This document shows, piece by piece, positions 18,965-27,501 of a stretch of 64,000 nucleotides of DNA. Location of the stretch: NCBI GenBank assembly GCA_025698895.1, contig JAILWO010000002.1, positions 744,001 to 808,000 of the forward strand, written 5' to 3'. The notes under the pieces were generated by a model, which worked only from the letters and a program-made list of their open reading frames with translations, had not been told where the DNA came from and searched no databases. The stretch's first letter is position 1; every line of letters starts with the position of its first letter. The DNA comes from Rhizobiaceae bacterium. GTDB taxonomy: Bacteria; Pseudomonadota; Alphaproteobacteria; Rhizobiales; Rhizobiaceae. Both the position numbers and the translations under genes were made by a program.

Positions 18965-19993
18965 ATGATGTCAGCCTTGTTCCGATTTGCCCTTGCGCCC
19001 GCTGCCGCGGTCGCGCTCACCGTCTCGTCGATACAGGCCTTCGGCCAGGAAACCACCACCTGGCGCGTGCAGTCGCACTGGCCGCAGGCGAGCAGCTCCT
19101 ACTCCGACAGTCTCGAATATCTGCGCGACGTTCTCGACGAACGTACGGAGGGTCGCCTGAAGCTCGAACTGCATCCGGCCGGCTCGCTGTTCGGCCATGA
19201 CGAGATATTCAATTCGGTGCGCCGCGGCGTCATCGAGATGGGCACGATCTCGCCGGCTTATATTCTCGGCGAGGCCACGACCGCCGGCATCGCCAACGGC
19301 CTGCCGAACGCGTTTCAGAACACCTGGGAGGCGGCCTATTTCTTCAAGCATCTCGGCTTCGAGGACATGATCCGCGAGGAAGTGGCCGAACACGGCGTCC
19401 ATTATTCGACCGACAAGGTCTACCCCACCGAAATGGTGCTGAAATCGAAGCCCGAATCGCTCGACGATTTCAAGGGTCTGAACATTCGCTCCTCGGGAAC
19501 GCTGCAGACCTTCCTGACCGATGCGGGTGCCGCCGCCACGATGGTCCCCGGATCGGAGCTCTACCAGGCGCTTTCGAGCGGCGTGGTCGACGGCGCGCAT
19601 TGGGGCGCGGTACAGGGAGCACTCTCGATGAGCCTCTACGAGGTGGCGAAATACCATGTCCGTCCGCCGCTCAACATCGGCGGCATCGACGCCTTTGTCA
19701 TCAATCAGGAAGCAATCGACGCGCTGCCCGACGACGTGCGCCAGATCCTGATGGCCGCGCTCGAGGAGCAGTTCTGGCGCCGCACCAACCAGTACATCTA
19801 CCAGGAGCAGGTCGCGCTGGCGAAGGCGCGGGCCGAGCACGAAGTCGAGGTGATCGAACTGCCGCAGGAGGTTCAGCAGGCCATGCTGGAGGCGGCGAAG
19901 CAGACCTGGGAGAAGGAGCGCGCCAAGGGCGGCAAGGCCGCCGAGGCGATGGACATGCTCGAGAAGTTCCTCACCGATCTCGGCCACATGTAA
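18965..19993 (+). CDS. dctP: TRAP transporter solute-binding protein (DctP family)
   Basis: The periplasmic receptor of a tripartite ATP-independent transporter. The 342-residue precursor has a signal peptide (MMSALFRFALAPAAAVALTV to about SIQAFGQE). Family features are WRVQSHWPQASSSY near the N-terminus, LKLELHPAGSLFGHDEIFNSVRRG, and the ligand-contact region FKGLNIRSSGTLQTFL containing the conserved carboxylate-binding Arg. The sequence resembles receptors for small organic acids such as lactate or 2-oxo acids, but the ligand is an inference. GGAGGAG sits just before the paired ATG codons at 18965 and 18968. Small and large permease subunits follow. Confidence 0.92.
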   Translation: MMSALFRFALAPAAAVALTVSSIQAFGQETTTWRVQSHWPQASSSYSDSLEYLRDVLDERTEGRLKLELHPAGSLFGHDEIFNSVRRGVIEMGTISPAYILGEATTAGIANGLPNAFQNTWEAAYFFKHLGFEDMIREEVAEHGVHYSTDKVYPTEMVLKSKPESLDDFKGLNIRSSGTLQTFLTDAGAAATMVPGSELYQALSSGVVDGAHWGAVQGALSMSLYEVAKYHVRPPLNIGGIDAFVINQEAIDALPDDVRQILMAALEEQFWRRTNQYIYQEQVALAKARAEHEVEVIELPQEVQQAMLEAAKQTWEKERAKGGKAAEAMDMLEKFLTDLGHM

Positions 19994-20090
19994 CCCATGC
20001 GGGCGCCGGGTTGTCGCCGGCGCTTGATTTCCCTCCGTCAGATGGCTGCCCGGCCGGCAGGGCCGGGCGGCTGCGCAAGGCAGGCATGAC

Positions 20091-20630
20091 ATGCTGAAGA
20101 CATTCGCGCGCGTCACCGGCCGGATCAACGATCTGGTCGGCTATGTGACGGCACATCTCGTGCTGGTGATGTTCGTGCTGCTGTTTTGCGAGGTGCTGTT
20201 CCGCTATCTCTGGCGACAGCCGACGGTCTGGACGGGCGAACTGAGCCAGATGCTGTTCGGCGTTTACGCCCTGCTGGGCGGCGGCTACCTGCTTGCCCGG
20301 GGCGGCCACGTCAATGTCGACATCGTCTATGGCGCGTTTCCGCCGCGCGTGAAGGCGTCCATCGACGTCTTCACGTCCATCCTGTTCTTCCTGTTCGTCG
20401 CGGTGCTGCTCTGGCAGGGCCTGTCGCTCGCCTCGGATTCGATCGCCCGCTGGGAGCGCTCGCATTCCGCCTGGAACCCGCCGATCTGGCCGGTGAAGCT
20501 GGCGATACCGCTGGCCGCTTTGCTGATCCTGCTCCAGGGCCTGGTCAAACTCGCCAGCGACATCCTCGTGGCCCTCGGCCATGAGCCGGTGGCTGCCGGT
20601 GACGCCGAAGCCCCCGGAGACCAGCTGTGA
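20091..20630 (+). CDS. dctQ: TRAP transporter small permease (DctQ)
   Basis: The four-helix membrane subunit of the TRAP transporter, 179 residues. Typical segments are LVLVMFVLLFCEVLFRYLW, the TGELSQMLFGVYALLGGGY region with the conserved acidic residue, and RGGHVNVDIVYGAFPPRVK. It bridges the receptor and the large permease. It lies 97 bases after dctP, and its 3' end overlaps the GTG start of dctM by four bases. Confidence 0.92.
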   Translation: MLKTFARVTGRINDLVGYVTAHLVLVMFVLLFCEVLFRYLWRQPTVWTGELSQMLFGVYALLGGGYLLARGGHVNVDIVYGAFPPRVKASIDVFTSILFFLFVAVLLWQGLSLASDSIARWERSHSAWNPPIWPVKLAIPLAALLILLQGLVKLASDILVALGHEPVAAGDAEAPGDQL

Positions 20631-21937
20631 GCATCGGCATTCTCACGGTCCTGTTCTTCGGGGCGCTGCTCGTTTTCCTCCTGCTTGGTCTGCCGCTCGC
20701 CTTCGTGCTGGGCGGGGTCTCGGTCGTCTTCCTCTATTTCACCTGGGGACCCGACGCCTTCTACATCGTCGCCTCGCGCATGTGGACGACGATGAACTCG
20801 TTCACCCTCATCGCCATCCCGCTCTTCATCCTGATGGCGATGCTGCTCGAACGGTCCGGCGTCGCACAGAACCTCTACCGGATGATGCATCTGTGGTGGG
20901 GCGGCGTCCGCGGCGGGCTTGCGATCGGCACCGTCATCATCTGCGCGATCTTCGCCGCCATGTGCGGCATCTCGGGCGCGGCGGTCGTCTCGATGGGCAC
21001 GATCGCCCTGCCGCATATGCTGGATCGGGGCTACGACAAGGAACTGGCGCTCGGCTCGATCAATTCGGGCGGCGGCTGGGGCATCCTGATCCCGCCCTCC
21101 ATCATCATGGTGCTCTATTCGCTGATCACCGGCGTGTCGGTCGGCAAGCTCTTCGCCGCCGGCATCCTGCCCGGCATCGTGCTGATGATACTGGTCGCGC
21201 TCTATATCGGCATACGCTGCTGGCTGCAGCCGCATCTGGGACCGGCCCTGCCGCCCGACCAGCGCGGCGACTGGCGCGAGAAACTGATCGCCCTGCGCTC
21301 GGTCGTTCTGCCCATCCTGATCGTGTTCATCGTGCTGGGGTCGATCTTCGGCGGGCTGGCGACCCCGACCGAGGCGGCCGCGATCGGCGTGTTCGGCGCG
21401 ATCCTGGCCTCCGTCGTCCACCGGCGGTTCTCGTGGAGCATGCTGTCGGAGGCCTGCATGCGCACCTTCCGGCTGACGGCGATGGTCATGTGGATCCTGT
21501 TCGCCGCGCATGCCTTCTCGACCGCCTACAACGCCATGGGCGCGCAGAGCTTCATCGTCGGCATCATGGATTACGTGCCGGGCGGGGCCTGGGGCTCGCT
21601 GGCCGCGATCCTCGTCATCATCTTTCTCCTGGCCATGGTGCTCGACCCGGTCGGCATCATGCTCATCACGCTGCCGGTCTTTCTGCCGGTCATCCAGGCG
21701 CACGGCTTCGATCCGCTCTGGTTCGGCATCCTCTTCATCATCATGATGGAGATCGGCTACATGACGCCGCCCTTCGGCTTCAACCTGTTCTACCTGAAGG
21801 GCGTGGCGCCGCCGAGCGTGACGATGGCCGACATCTACCGTTCGGTCGTGCCCTACACGGTCGTCGAGCTTCTCGGGCTCGTGCTGGTGATCCTGTTCCC
21901 CGCGCTGGCGCTGTGGCTGCCGTCGGTCCTGTTTTAG
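20627..21937 (+). CDS. dctM: TRAP transporter large permease (DctM)
   Basis: The 436-residue, roughly 12-helix ion-coupled transport subunit. Family motifs are clear: FTLIAIPLFILMAMLLERSG near the N-terminus, GAAVVSMGTIALPHMLDRGYD, NSGGGWGILIPPSIIMVLYS, and the C-terminal EIGYMTPPFGFNLFYLKG. Together with dctP and dctQ it imports an organic acid using the sodium gradient. Translation starts at GTG 20627 within the dctQ stop (GTGA). No terminator is obvious after the gene; base composition drops in the sequence that follows. Confidence 0.95.
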   Translation: MSIGILTVLFFGALLVFLLLGLPLAFVLGGVSVVFLYFTWGPDAFYIVASRMWTTMNSFTLIAIPLFILMAMLLERSGVAQNLYRMMHLWWGGVRGGLAIGTVIICAIFAAMCGISGAAVVSMGTIALPHMLDRGYDKELALGSINSGGGWGILIPPSIIMVLYSLITGVSVGKLFAAGILPGIVLMILVALYIGIRCWLQPHLGPALPPDQRGDWREKLIALRSVVLPILIVFIVLGSIFGGLATPTEAAAIGVFGAILASVVHRRFSWSMLSEACMRTFRLTAMVMWILFAAHAFSTAYNAMGAQSFIVGIMDYVPGGAWGSLAAILVIIFLLAMVLDPVGIMLITLPVFLPVIQAHGFDPLWFGILFIIMMEIGYMTPPFGFNLFYLKGVAPPSVTMADIYRSVVPYTVVELLGLVLVILFPALALWLPSVLF

Positions 21938-22022
21938 GTCGTGAACCGATAGATCGGGAATGACTGAGATTGGTGGAAAGCGGTCAGGCGGCTTTTGGTC
22001 AGCAACTCACAATTGCGGACGC

Positions 22023-22475
22023 TTATGTATCGCGACGAAAGATATGGGTCGTATTCTCGCGCTCAGTTAGGCAAAATCCAAGTTTTGGCCAGAACGCTTC
22101 CGCCTCAGGACCATCGGCATAGAGGGCGATCTGGCGATTAAATGGTTTTACATGTTCAAGGACGTAAAGCGCGATCTGTCGGCCAACCCCACGCCTGCGG
22201 TAGGCTGGCCGGACGTAGAACCGCCTCATGCGCAACCAACTGCTATCGACGAAATCCGGCGTGATGCCGCCGATACCGGCAATTTCATCTTGGATGGTGG
22301 CTAGGGCCAATATTTCGCCGGGACGCTCGAAGCGATTGGACCCGTCGTGCCACTCGTCTTGAAGCACGGACATGGCATCAAAGCCCTCGGCGGCGGCTTC
22401 ACCCAAGAGTTGATCAAAGTGATCCGGCAACTCAACGATCCGCCTAACCACGACAGCATCACTGTCACCCACCAT
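22023..22475 (-). CDS. GNAT-family N-acetyltransferase
   Basis: A 150-residue acetyl-CoA-dependent acetyltransferase. The acetyl-CoA pyrophosphate loop is visible as VRPAYRRRGVGRQIALYVL (the R-x-x-G-x-G/A motif), after the beta strand SWLRMRRFY. The ending FWPKLGFCLTEREN is the usual C-terminal motif. ATG 22475 is chosen because GGAG precedes it; a longer frame upstream is not family-like. Composition is clearly lower in GC than the surrounding chromosome, in line with horizontal acquisition. The substrate is unknown. Confidence 0.82.
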   Translation of the reverse strand: MVGDSDAVVVRRIVELPDHFDQLLGEAAAEGFDAMSVLQDEWHDGSNRFERPGEILALATIQDEIAGIGGITPDFVDSSWLRMRRFYVRPAYRRRGVGRQIALYVLEHVKPFNRQIALYADGPEAEAFWPKLGFCLTERENTTHIFRRDT

Positions 22476-22689
22476 CTGATCTCCACTTCCCTGAAACTTT
22501 GATCGCCCAATATCACCGATGGCACGGGCTGAAGAAATGGATGTGGACTTTTGAGGAATACGGATGGCCACTTTTGCGCCTTTGCCCACCCTGCCGCAAT
22601 GGCCGCAACTGCGTCGTTCTCGACCGGCTACGGTCGCCATCGAGTTCACGCGAAATCAGTTGGTCGAGCGATGAGTGGCAGCGACGACC

Positions 22690-23071
22690 GGATCGTCTGA
22701 AAGCTTGATGGAAGATCGGATGCCATTCAGCATCGAGATGTCCGTCGAGTGGGGTGCCAACGAGAGCAAAAGGCCGCCCCCGTCTTCTGTCCAGTGACTC
22801 CAATCATCTGGAAGATCTTTGGTCTCGAATGCGTAAAAATGCCACCGGACGGGTGGGGAACCGATCAAGTCCTGGCCCAACAACATTGGGCTCGCCGTAA
22901 GGGATAAACCGCTCTCCTCTCGTAGCTCACGGGAGGCGCCACCATTGGCCGCTCGTCAACTTCCAAGGTGCCCTTTACCAACTGGCGGCCCGCAAGAGGA
23001 TGCAAGAAGGACAACACTTCCAGCCCAGTCGACGTTTCGCGATAAGGCAGTGCGCAAACCTTCTCAATCAT
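22690..23071 (-). pseudogene. NUDIX hydrolase broken by two frameshifts
   Basis: Three frames carry successive parts of one NUDIX protein. From ATG 23071, MIEKVCALPYRETSTG leads to HPLAGRQLVKGTLEVDER. The Nudix box continues one frame away as NGGASRELREESGL. Joining the two by adding one base near 22948 restores G-x5-E-x7-REUXEEXGU exactly. The frame then runs to WSHWTEDGG and changes again at a G5 run (minus strand, near 22775) into RPFALVGTPLDGHL and AEWHPIFHQAFRR, the expected C-terminus. Each change equals a one-base loss. The third frame stays open to 22513, so the true 3' end is uncertain. Either this is a decaying acquired gene or the assembly has indels. Confidence 0.75.
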
Positions 23072-23279
23072 ACATAGTTCTTGGCAAATCCAACGGCCTT
23101 CACGAACACTAGGCCGATGTCCGCTTCCGGCAAACAACCAAAATAGCATGACCGACCGATACGGGGTCGGAAGTTGCCGGACTCCGCTCACAGCGTGCTT
23201 TGCAACCTGAACGGTTCGGGCGGGTCGGGAAGGCTTACGATTTGCTCGCAGGAGGAGTTCGCCGGAAAGCGGATTTCAC

Positions 23280-23460
23280 AGCTCAAGCCGGAGGAGCCTT
23301 CGGGCTAACGTGTGAAAAAGTCGTTGTACAGTGTCGCCAGCGCGATGCAGACACAGGCTTCCAACAGTACCTGGCGCATCGGGTCGGTTTTTTCGACAAA
23401 GCGGCACCGCTCCTCCAAACGACAGCACGAGCGCTGATCGTGGCTCGCCGCAACTGAGCG
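23280..23460 (-). pseudogene. Unrecognised coding remnant
   Basis: The minus-strand frame ending at the TAG near 23309 reads RCRFVEKTDPMRQVLLEACV followed by CIALATLYNDFFTR and has a protein-like composition. The frame has no start codon ahead of it, only a TGA about 45 codons upstream, so it looks like the tail of a broken gene. I do not recognise the family. The rest of 23072-23466 holds nothing else I can support. Confidence 0.25.
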
Positions 23461-23466
23461 CCAACT

Positions 23467-23967
23467 TCAATGCGGCAGAGTCAGGCGTCGTGCAAGCACC
23501 CGAGTTCCTGGCCCAGCCGCCCCTCCCGGACCGGCAACCGCCCTGATCTCATCCGCCTGTAACGGCCTGCCGCACTCCGAGCACACCACCGTTGGCGTGA
23601 CAGGCCCCCCGCATCCGGTGTGGACGAACAGCATCGGCGGACCTTCTTCGGGGGCGGCCCAGCGGTTTCCCCATTCGGTAAGCGCCAGCAGAGCCGGCAC
23701 GAGATCGCGGCCCTTGGCCGTCAGCCGGTATTCCCAGCGTCGGGGGCGAAGCTGGTAGGCCTGCCGCTCGATCACGCCGGCCTCAGCGAGCAGGTTGAGC
23801 CGCCGCGTCAGCAGGTTCCGTGAAATCCCCAAGTCCTCGACCAGTTCATCGAACCGGCCGATGCCGAGAAACAAGTCTCTGATGATGAGGGGCGACCACC
23901 AGTCCCCGATCACGTCCAGCGCTCGGCCGAGCGAGCAGCGCATCTGGGCAAAACTCGTTCTTTCCAT
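23467..23967 (-). CDS. HxlR-family transcriptional regulator
   Basis: A 166-residue winged-helix regulator of the HxlR (DUF24) family. The hallmark segments are present: CSLGRALDVIGDWWSPLIIRD at the N-terminus, RFDELVEDLGISRNLLTRRL as the DNA-recognition part and EYRLTAKGRDLVPALLALTEWG. Cys11 sits where redox-sensing members have their reactive cysteine. A C-terminal zinc-ribbon-like tail (HTGCGGPVTP, VVCSECGRPL) carries a further Cys set. It is divergent from a SnoaL-like gene, which it probably represses through an inverted repeat between them. Confidence 0.88.
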   Translation of the reverse strand: MERTSFAQMRCSLGRALDVIGDWWSPLIIRDLFLGIGRFDELVEDLGISRNLLTRRLNLLAEAGVIERQAYQLRPRRWEYRLTAKGRDLVPALLALTEWGNRWAAPEEGPPMLFVHTGCGGPVTPTVVCSECGRPLQADEIRAVAGPGGAAGPGTRVLARRLTLPH

Positions 23968-23991
23968 GCCGACACCATAGCAAGTTGCATG

Positions 23992-24032
23992 ATTGAACCC
24001 AAGGTAGTAAGTTCAGTCATTGAACTTAAGGT
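23992..24032 (+). promoter_or_regulatory. HxlR-type operator between divergent genes
   Basis: TAAGTTCA (24008-24015) and TGAACTTA (24021-24028) are perfect 8-bp inverted arms around GTCAT. The sequence ATTGAACNNAAGGT also occurs twice as a direct repeat (23992-24005 and 24019-24032), 27 bases apart. The second copy runs into the ribosome-binding site of the SnoaL-like gene. Such AGTTCA/TGAACT dyads are typical of HxlR-family sites, so autoregulation with control of the divergent gene is likely. Confidence 0.55.
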
Positions 24033-24037
24033 GAGCG

Positions 24038-24487
24038 ATGTATCACACCTATGTACGGTCGCGGGTGCGGCGGTTGTTCGAGGCCGTCAGCCGGGGAGAT
24101 GCCGAGCCGGTGCTGCGGCTGTTTGCCCCTCGCTTCGAGCATGTGTTTTTGGGAAGTCACGCGCTGGGCGGCAGCCGCACGACGATGGCTGCAACACGGG
24201 AATGGTATGCTCGCCTCCACCGTCTTCTGCCTGACATCCGGTTCGACCTGACACGCATCTGGGTCAGCGGTGGTCCTTGGAAGACAACTGTCGTGATCGA
24301 ATGGGACGAGACCAATTCTGGCACGGACGGCGTGCGCACGACCAACTATGGTATTCATGCCCTGGAACTGAGATGGGGCCGCGCCACGCGGCTGATCATC
24401 TGTCCCGCCGAACCTCTACCGCTGACGCTCGATCGCCTCGCCGCCGCAGGGATTGCCGAAGCGCATGCTCCGCCGATCACCGACTGA
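24038..24487 (+). CDS. SnoaL/NTF2-like protein
   Basis: A 149-residue protein with the small alpha+beta cone fold of the SnoaL-like group. Visible signs are the N-terminal helix VRRLFEAVSRGDAEPVLRLF followed by AP-FEHVFLGSHALGG, and later strands KTTVVIEWDE and TTNYGIHALELRWGR. Family members are polyketide cyclases, isomerases or binding proteins, so no reaction can be assigned. AAGGTGAG lies at the correct distance from ATG 24038. It is divergent from the HxlR regulator. Such HxlR-plus-SnoaL pairs often respond to electrophiles, but that is an inference here. Confidence 0.75.
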   Translation: MYHTYVRSRVRRLFEAVSRGDAEPVLRLFAPRFEHVFLGSHALGGSRTTMAATREWYARLHRLLPDIRFDLTRIWVSGGPWKTTVVIEWDETNSGTDGVRTTNYGIHALELRWGRATRLIICPAEPLPLTLDRLAAAGIAEAHAPPITD

Positions 24488-24712
24488 ATTGCATTCGGTC
24501 GTTCAAGCTGCCGCCGCTCGCTGGTACTTTCGCATTCCCTCCGCCCCGGCCGGCCGGCTCTGGGGTCGAAGCTTACCAGGCAAACCCTGTCTGATGAGGC
24601 AGCCCGAGAACGGCAGTTTACCGCAGAGCGTTCCTAAGACCGGACCATCCCGCTCCCAGCCCCATCCCGCCGATGGGTGGGCGTGCCCGCGACGTCGGGT
24701 TTCCGGAAAAAG

Positions 24713-25750
24713 TCAGCCGGCGAGGAGGCGGGCCGCGCGCGGCGCGAAATAGGTCAGAATGCCGTCGCATCCGGCCCGCTTGAAAGCCAGCAGGCTCTCC
24801 ATCATGACGCGCTCGCCGTCGATCCAGCCATTGGCGGCGGCGGCCTCGATCATCGCGTATTCGCCCGACACCTGGTAGGCGAAGGTCGGCATCTGGAACT
24901 CATCCTTCAGCACCCGCATGATATCCAGATAGGGCAGGCCCGGCTTGACCATGATCATGTCCGCGCCTTCGGCGATGTCCTGCTCTGTCTCCCGGATCGC
25001 CTCGGCCGAATTGGCCGGGTCGATATAGTATGTCTTCTTGTCCCCCTTGAGCAGGCCGGCCGTGCCGACCGCCTCGCGATAGGGACCGTAGAAGGCGGAG
25101 GCGAACTTGGTTGCGTAGGACATGATGGCCACGTCCTGAAAACCGGCCTGGTCGAGCGCGTCGCGGATCGCGCCGATGCGGCCGTCCATCATGTCGGAGG
25201 GGGCGACGATGTCGGCGCCGGCCTCGGCCTGCGCCACGGAAGCCGCGGCCACCTGCGCCACGGTTTCGTCGTTGACGATGATGCCGTCGCGCAGGATGCC
25301 GTCATGCCCGTGGCTGGTGAACGGGTCCAGCGCCGCGTCGGTGATGACGCCGATCTCGGGAACGGCCGCCTTGATGGCGCGGGTCGCCCGGTTGATCACA
25401 TTGTCGGCCGACAGGATGTGCGAGCCGGTCTCGTCGCGCAGCGTCAGATCGATATAGGGAAAGGTGGCGATGGCGGGAATGCCGAGCCTGGCCGCCGTCT
25501 CGGCCTCCTTCACGGCGAGGTCCACCGACAGCCGCTCGACGCCGGGCATGGCCGAGATCGGTTCGCGGCGGTTTTCGCCGTCCACCACGAAGATCGGCCA
25601 GATCAGGTCGTCGACGGTCAGACGGTTCTCCTGCACGAGCCTGCGCGACCACGGCGCCTTGCGCATGCGGCGCAGGCGGCGCGAGCCGGTGATCTCGTCG
25701 ACGCTGCGGGCGGCTGGATGCGCCGGGGTCATGCGGTCGAACCTGTTCAT
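24713..25750 (-). CDS. hemB: Delta-aminolevulinic acid dehydratase (porphobilinogen synthase)
   Basis: It condenses two 5-aminolevulinate molecules to porphobilinogen in haem, cobalamin and (where present) chlorophyll synthesis. The 345-residue protein has both active-site lysines: Lys215 (SYATKFASAFYGP) and Schiff-base Lys269 (MIMVKPGLPYLD). The metal region reads TDAALDPFTSHGHDG at about 137-151, with Asp/Ala in place of the zinc cysteines. That marks a magnesium-dependent enzyme, as is normal for alphaproteobacteria. In several relatives hemB lies directly before RDD-bpt on the same strand; here those genes are separated by the acquired-looking region to the left. Confidence 0.96.
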   Translation of the reverse strand: MNRFDRMTPAHPAARSVDEITGSRRLRRMRKAPWSRRLVQENRLTVDDLIWPIFVVDGENRREPISAMPGVERLSVDLAVKEAETAARLGIPAIATFPYIDLTLRDETGSHILSADNVINRATRAIKAAVPEIGVITDAALDPFTSHGHDGILRDGIIVNDETVAQVAAASVAQAEAGADIVAPSDMMDGRIGAIRDALDQAGFQDVAIMSYATKFASAFYGPYREAVGTAGLLKGDKKTYYIDPANSAEAIRETEQDIAEGADMIMVKPGLPYLDIMRVLKDEFQMPTFAYQVSGEYAMIEAAAANGWIDGERVMMESLLAFKRAGCDGILTYFAPRAARLLAG

Positions 25751-25880
25751 TGCGCGCTACTCCGAATTGCCGCCACGCATATCATGGCGGCGGATGCCGG
25801 CCAAACCGGCCTTGCGTCGCAGCCGATTGACCTTGACCGTCGCGGACCGTAACCCTCGGACCCGAAGCGGAGGCCATCAA

Positions 25881-26936
25881 GTGCGGATAGACGATTTCGG
25901 CGGCGGAGACGACATCGTTTTCGAGCAGCTCGGACGGGCAGGGGTGGTGACGCTCAACCGGCCGAAGGCGCTGAACGCGGTCAATCACGACATGATCCTG
26001 GCGCTCGGCCGGGCGCTCGACGCCTGGGAGACGGATTCCGACGTGGATGCCGTCGTCGTGAAGGCCGAGGGCCGTGCCTTCTCGGCCGGCGGCGACATTC
26101 TCGACATATACAAGGCCGGCAAGGCGGGGAACCCGCGCTACGAGTTCTTTGCCGATGAATACCGGCTCAACGCGCGCCTCTACCGCTTCACGAAGCCTTA
26201 TGTATCGCTCATCGACGGCATCGTGATGGGCGGCGGCGTCGGCATTTCGTGCCACGGCTCCCATCGCGTCATGACCGAGAACGCGGTCTTCGCGATGCCG
26301 GAAGTGGGCATCGGCTTCTTCCCGGATGTCGGCGGCAGCCGCATCCTCTCGGCCATAAAGGGCGAATTCGGAACCTATCTCGGCCTGACCGGGACACGGA
26401 TCCGCTATGGCGATGCCTTGTGGGCGGGGTTGGCGACCCATGCGGTCTCGCAGGCCGACCTGCCGCTCCTGGTGGAGGAGATCGCCCAGTCCGGCGATCC
26501 CGACCGCGCGCTGCAGCCGTTCAGGCAGGAACCGCCGCGCGAGACGGACGACGCCACCCTGCACGAGATCGCCAACGCCTTCCTGCCCGACACGATCGAG
26601 GATCTGGTCGCCGGCCTGAAGCAGCGTGCCGAGGCCGGCGACGCCTTCTGCCGGAAGGCGTTCGAGACGATATGCCAGAAGTCGCCGACCAGCCTGAAGG
26701 TCTCCCTCGTCCAGATCCGCACCGGCGTGGCGCTCAGCATGGACGAATGCATGGCGATGGAATACCGGATTCTCAACCGCATGCTGGTGGGCCACGATTT
26801 CTACGAGGGCATCCGGGCGGTGATCGTCGACAAGGACAACAAGCCGGTCTGGAAGCCCGCGGACCTGGCGGAAGTGAGCGACGCCGACGTGGCCGCCTAT
26901 TTCGCGCCGCTCGGCGACAGGGAACTGGAAATGTGA
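25881..26936 (+). CDS. Enoyl-CoA hydratase/isomerase family, 3-hydroxyisobutyryl-CoA hydrolase type
   Basis: A 351-residue crotonase-fold protein. Its length and the C-terminal extension match 3-hydroxyisobutyryl-CoA hydrolases of valine breakdown more than short enoyl-CoA hydratases. The oxyanion-hole segments are AFSAGGDILDIYKAG and IVMGGGVGISCHGSHR, and the catalytic acidic region is AMPEVGIGFFPDVGGS. GTG 25881 is chosen, since GGAGG lies eight bases before it and homology begins right after; the longer frame overlaps the hemB promoter region. The DUF6163 gene starts within its stop codon. Confidence 0.87.
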   Translation: MRIDDFGGGDDIVFEQLGRAGVVTLNRPKALNAVNHDMILALGRALDAWETDSDVDAVVVKAEGRAFSAGGDILDIYKAGKAGNPRYEFFADEYRLNARLYRFTKPYVSLIDGIVMGGGVGISCHGSHRVMTENAVFAMPEVGIGFFPDVGGSRILSAIKGEFGTYLGLTGTRIRYGDALWAGLATHAVSQADLPLLVEEIAQSGDPDRALQPFRQEPPRETDDATLHEIANAFLPDTIEDLVAGLKQRAEAGDAFCRKAFETICQKSPTSLKVSLVQIRTGVALSMDECMAMEYRILNRMLVGHDFYEGIRAVIVDKDNKPVWKPADLAEVSDADVAAYFAPLGDRELEM

Positions 26937-27355
26937 CCGACCACGCGTCCGAAGGCAGCCGCGTCCTCCTGCCCTCGGCGGCGGAGGTCGCGTTCGAATG
27001 GTTTCACCGGCTGGTGGCGCTCTATTGCCTGGTGCTCGGCCTGGCCTATTGGCTGAGGCTGGTCGGCTTTTACGAAGGCCCGCTCTACCGCTTCGACCTG
27101 ATGCCGGTGCACTGGCAGGTCGCCTCGGTCAGCCTCGCGGTGCTCTACCCGTTCGCCGCCAGCGGGCTGTGGATGATAGCCTCGTGGGGACCGGTGATCT
27201 GGTTCCTGTGCGCGGCGGCCGAGACCGTCATGCATGCCGGCTTTCCCGAATTGTTCGGCGCGCAGCCGGAACTGCTCGCCGGCCATGCCGGCATCGCGCT
27301 TGTCTATGCGGGCTTTCGACTTGTCATTTATCTACAAAAGCGCCGTCGCGCTTAA
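26933..27355 (+). CDS. DUF6163 family membrane protein
   Basis: A 140-residue protein with four hydrophobic segments, for example FHRLVALYCLVLGLAYWLRL, VASVSLAVLYPFAASGLWMI, GPVIWFLCAAAETVMHAGF and HAGIALVYAGFRLVIYLQKR. It matches my recollection of the DUF6163 family, which sits beside ldtR in many rhizobia. The function is unknown. The start is GTG 26933 inside the preceding stop (GTGA), so it is translationally coupled to the crotonase gene. Confidence 0.75.
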   Translation: MTDHASEGSRVLLPSAAEVAFEWFHRLVALYCLVLGLAYWLRLVGFYEGPLYRFDLMPVHWQVASVSLAVLYPFAASGLWMIASWGPVIWFLCAAAETVMHAGFPELFGAQPELLAGHAGIALVYAGFRLVIYLQKRRRA

Positions 27356-27419
27356 CCCGTCATTGACGCTAGCAGCGGTCAGTGCTTGCGTAAGCTGCTG
27401 TTAAGCCTGACGTTTAAGT
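27350..27419 (+). repeat. Dyad and phased TAAG repeats upstream of ldtR
   Basis: GCTTAAC (27350-27356) and GTTAAGC (27400-27406) form a perfect inverted repeat, and AGCAGC/GCTGCT (27371-27376, 27394-27399) another. TAAG recurs at 27391, 27402 and 27415 at close to one helical turn. This could be a binding region for the MarR-type regulator encoded just downstream, but I cannot match it to a published site. Confidence 0.35.
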
Positions 27420-27501
27420 CGAATTTTAGGTGTGTTCGATACGGTTCGGGCCAAGGTGAGCAAAAGAAAAAATCACCGGGCGTTGAACGAGAGGCACAAC
27501 C

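Noticed and set aside
24488-24712. A + strand small gene between the SnoaL-like gene and hemB
   Set aside because: Open frames here are Arg/Pro/Ser-rich with no start signal or family; only short dyads such as CCCATC/GATGGG are seen.
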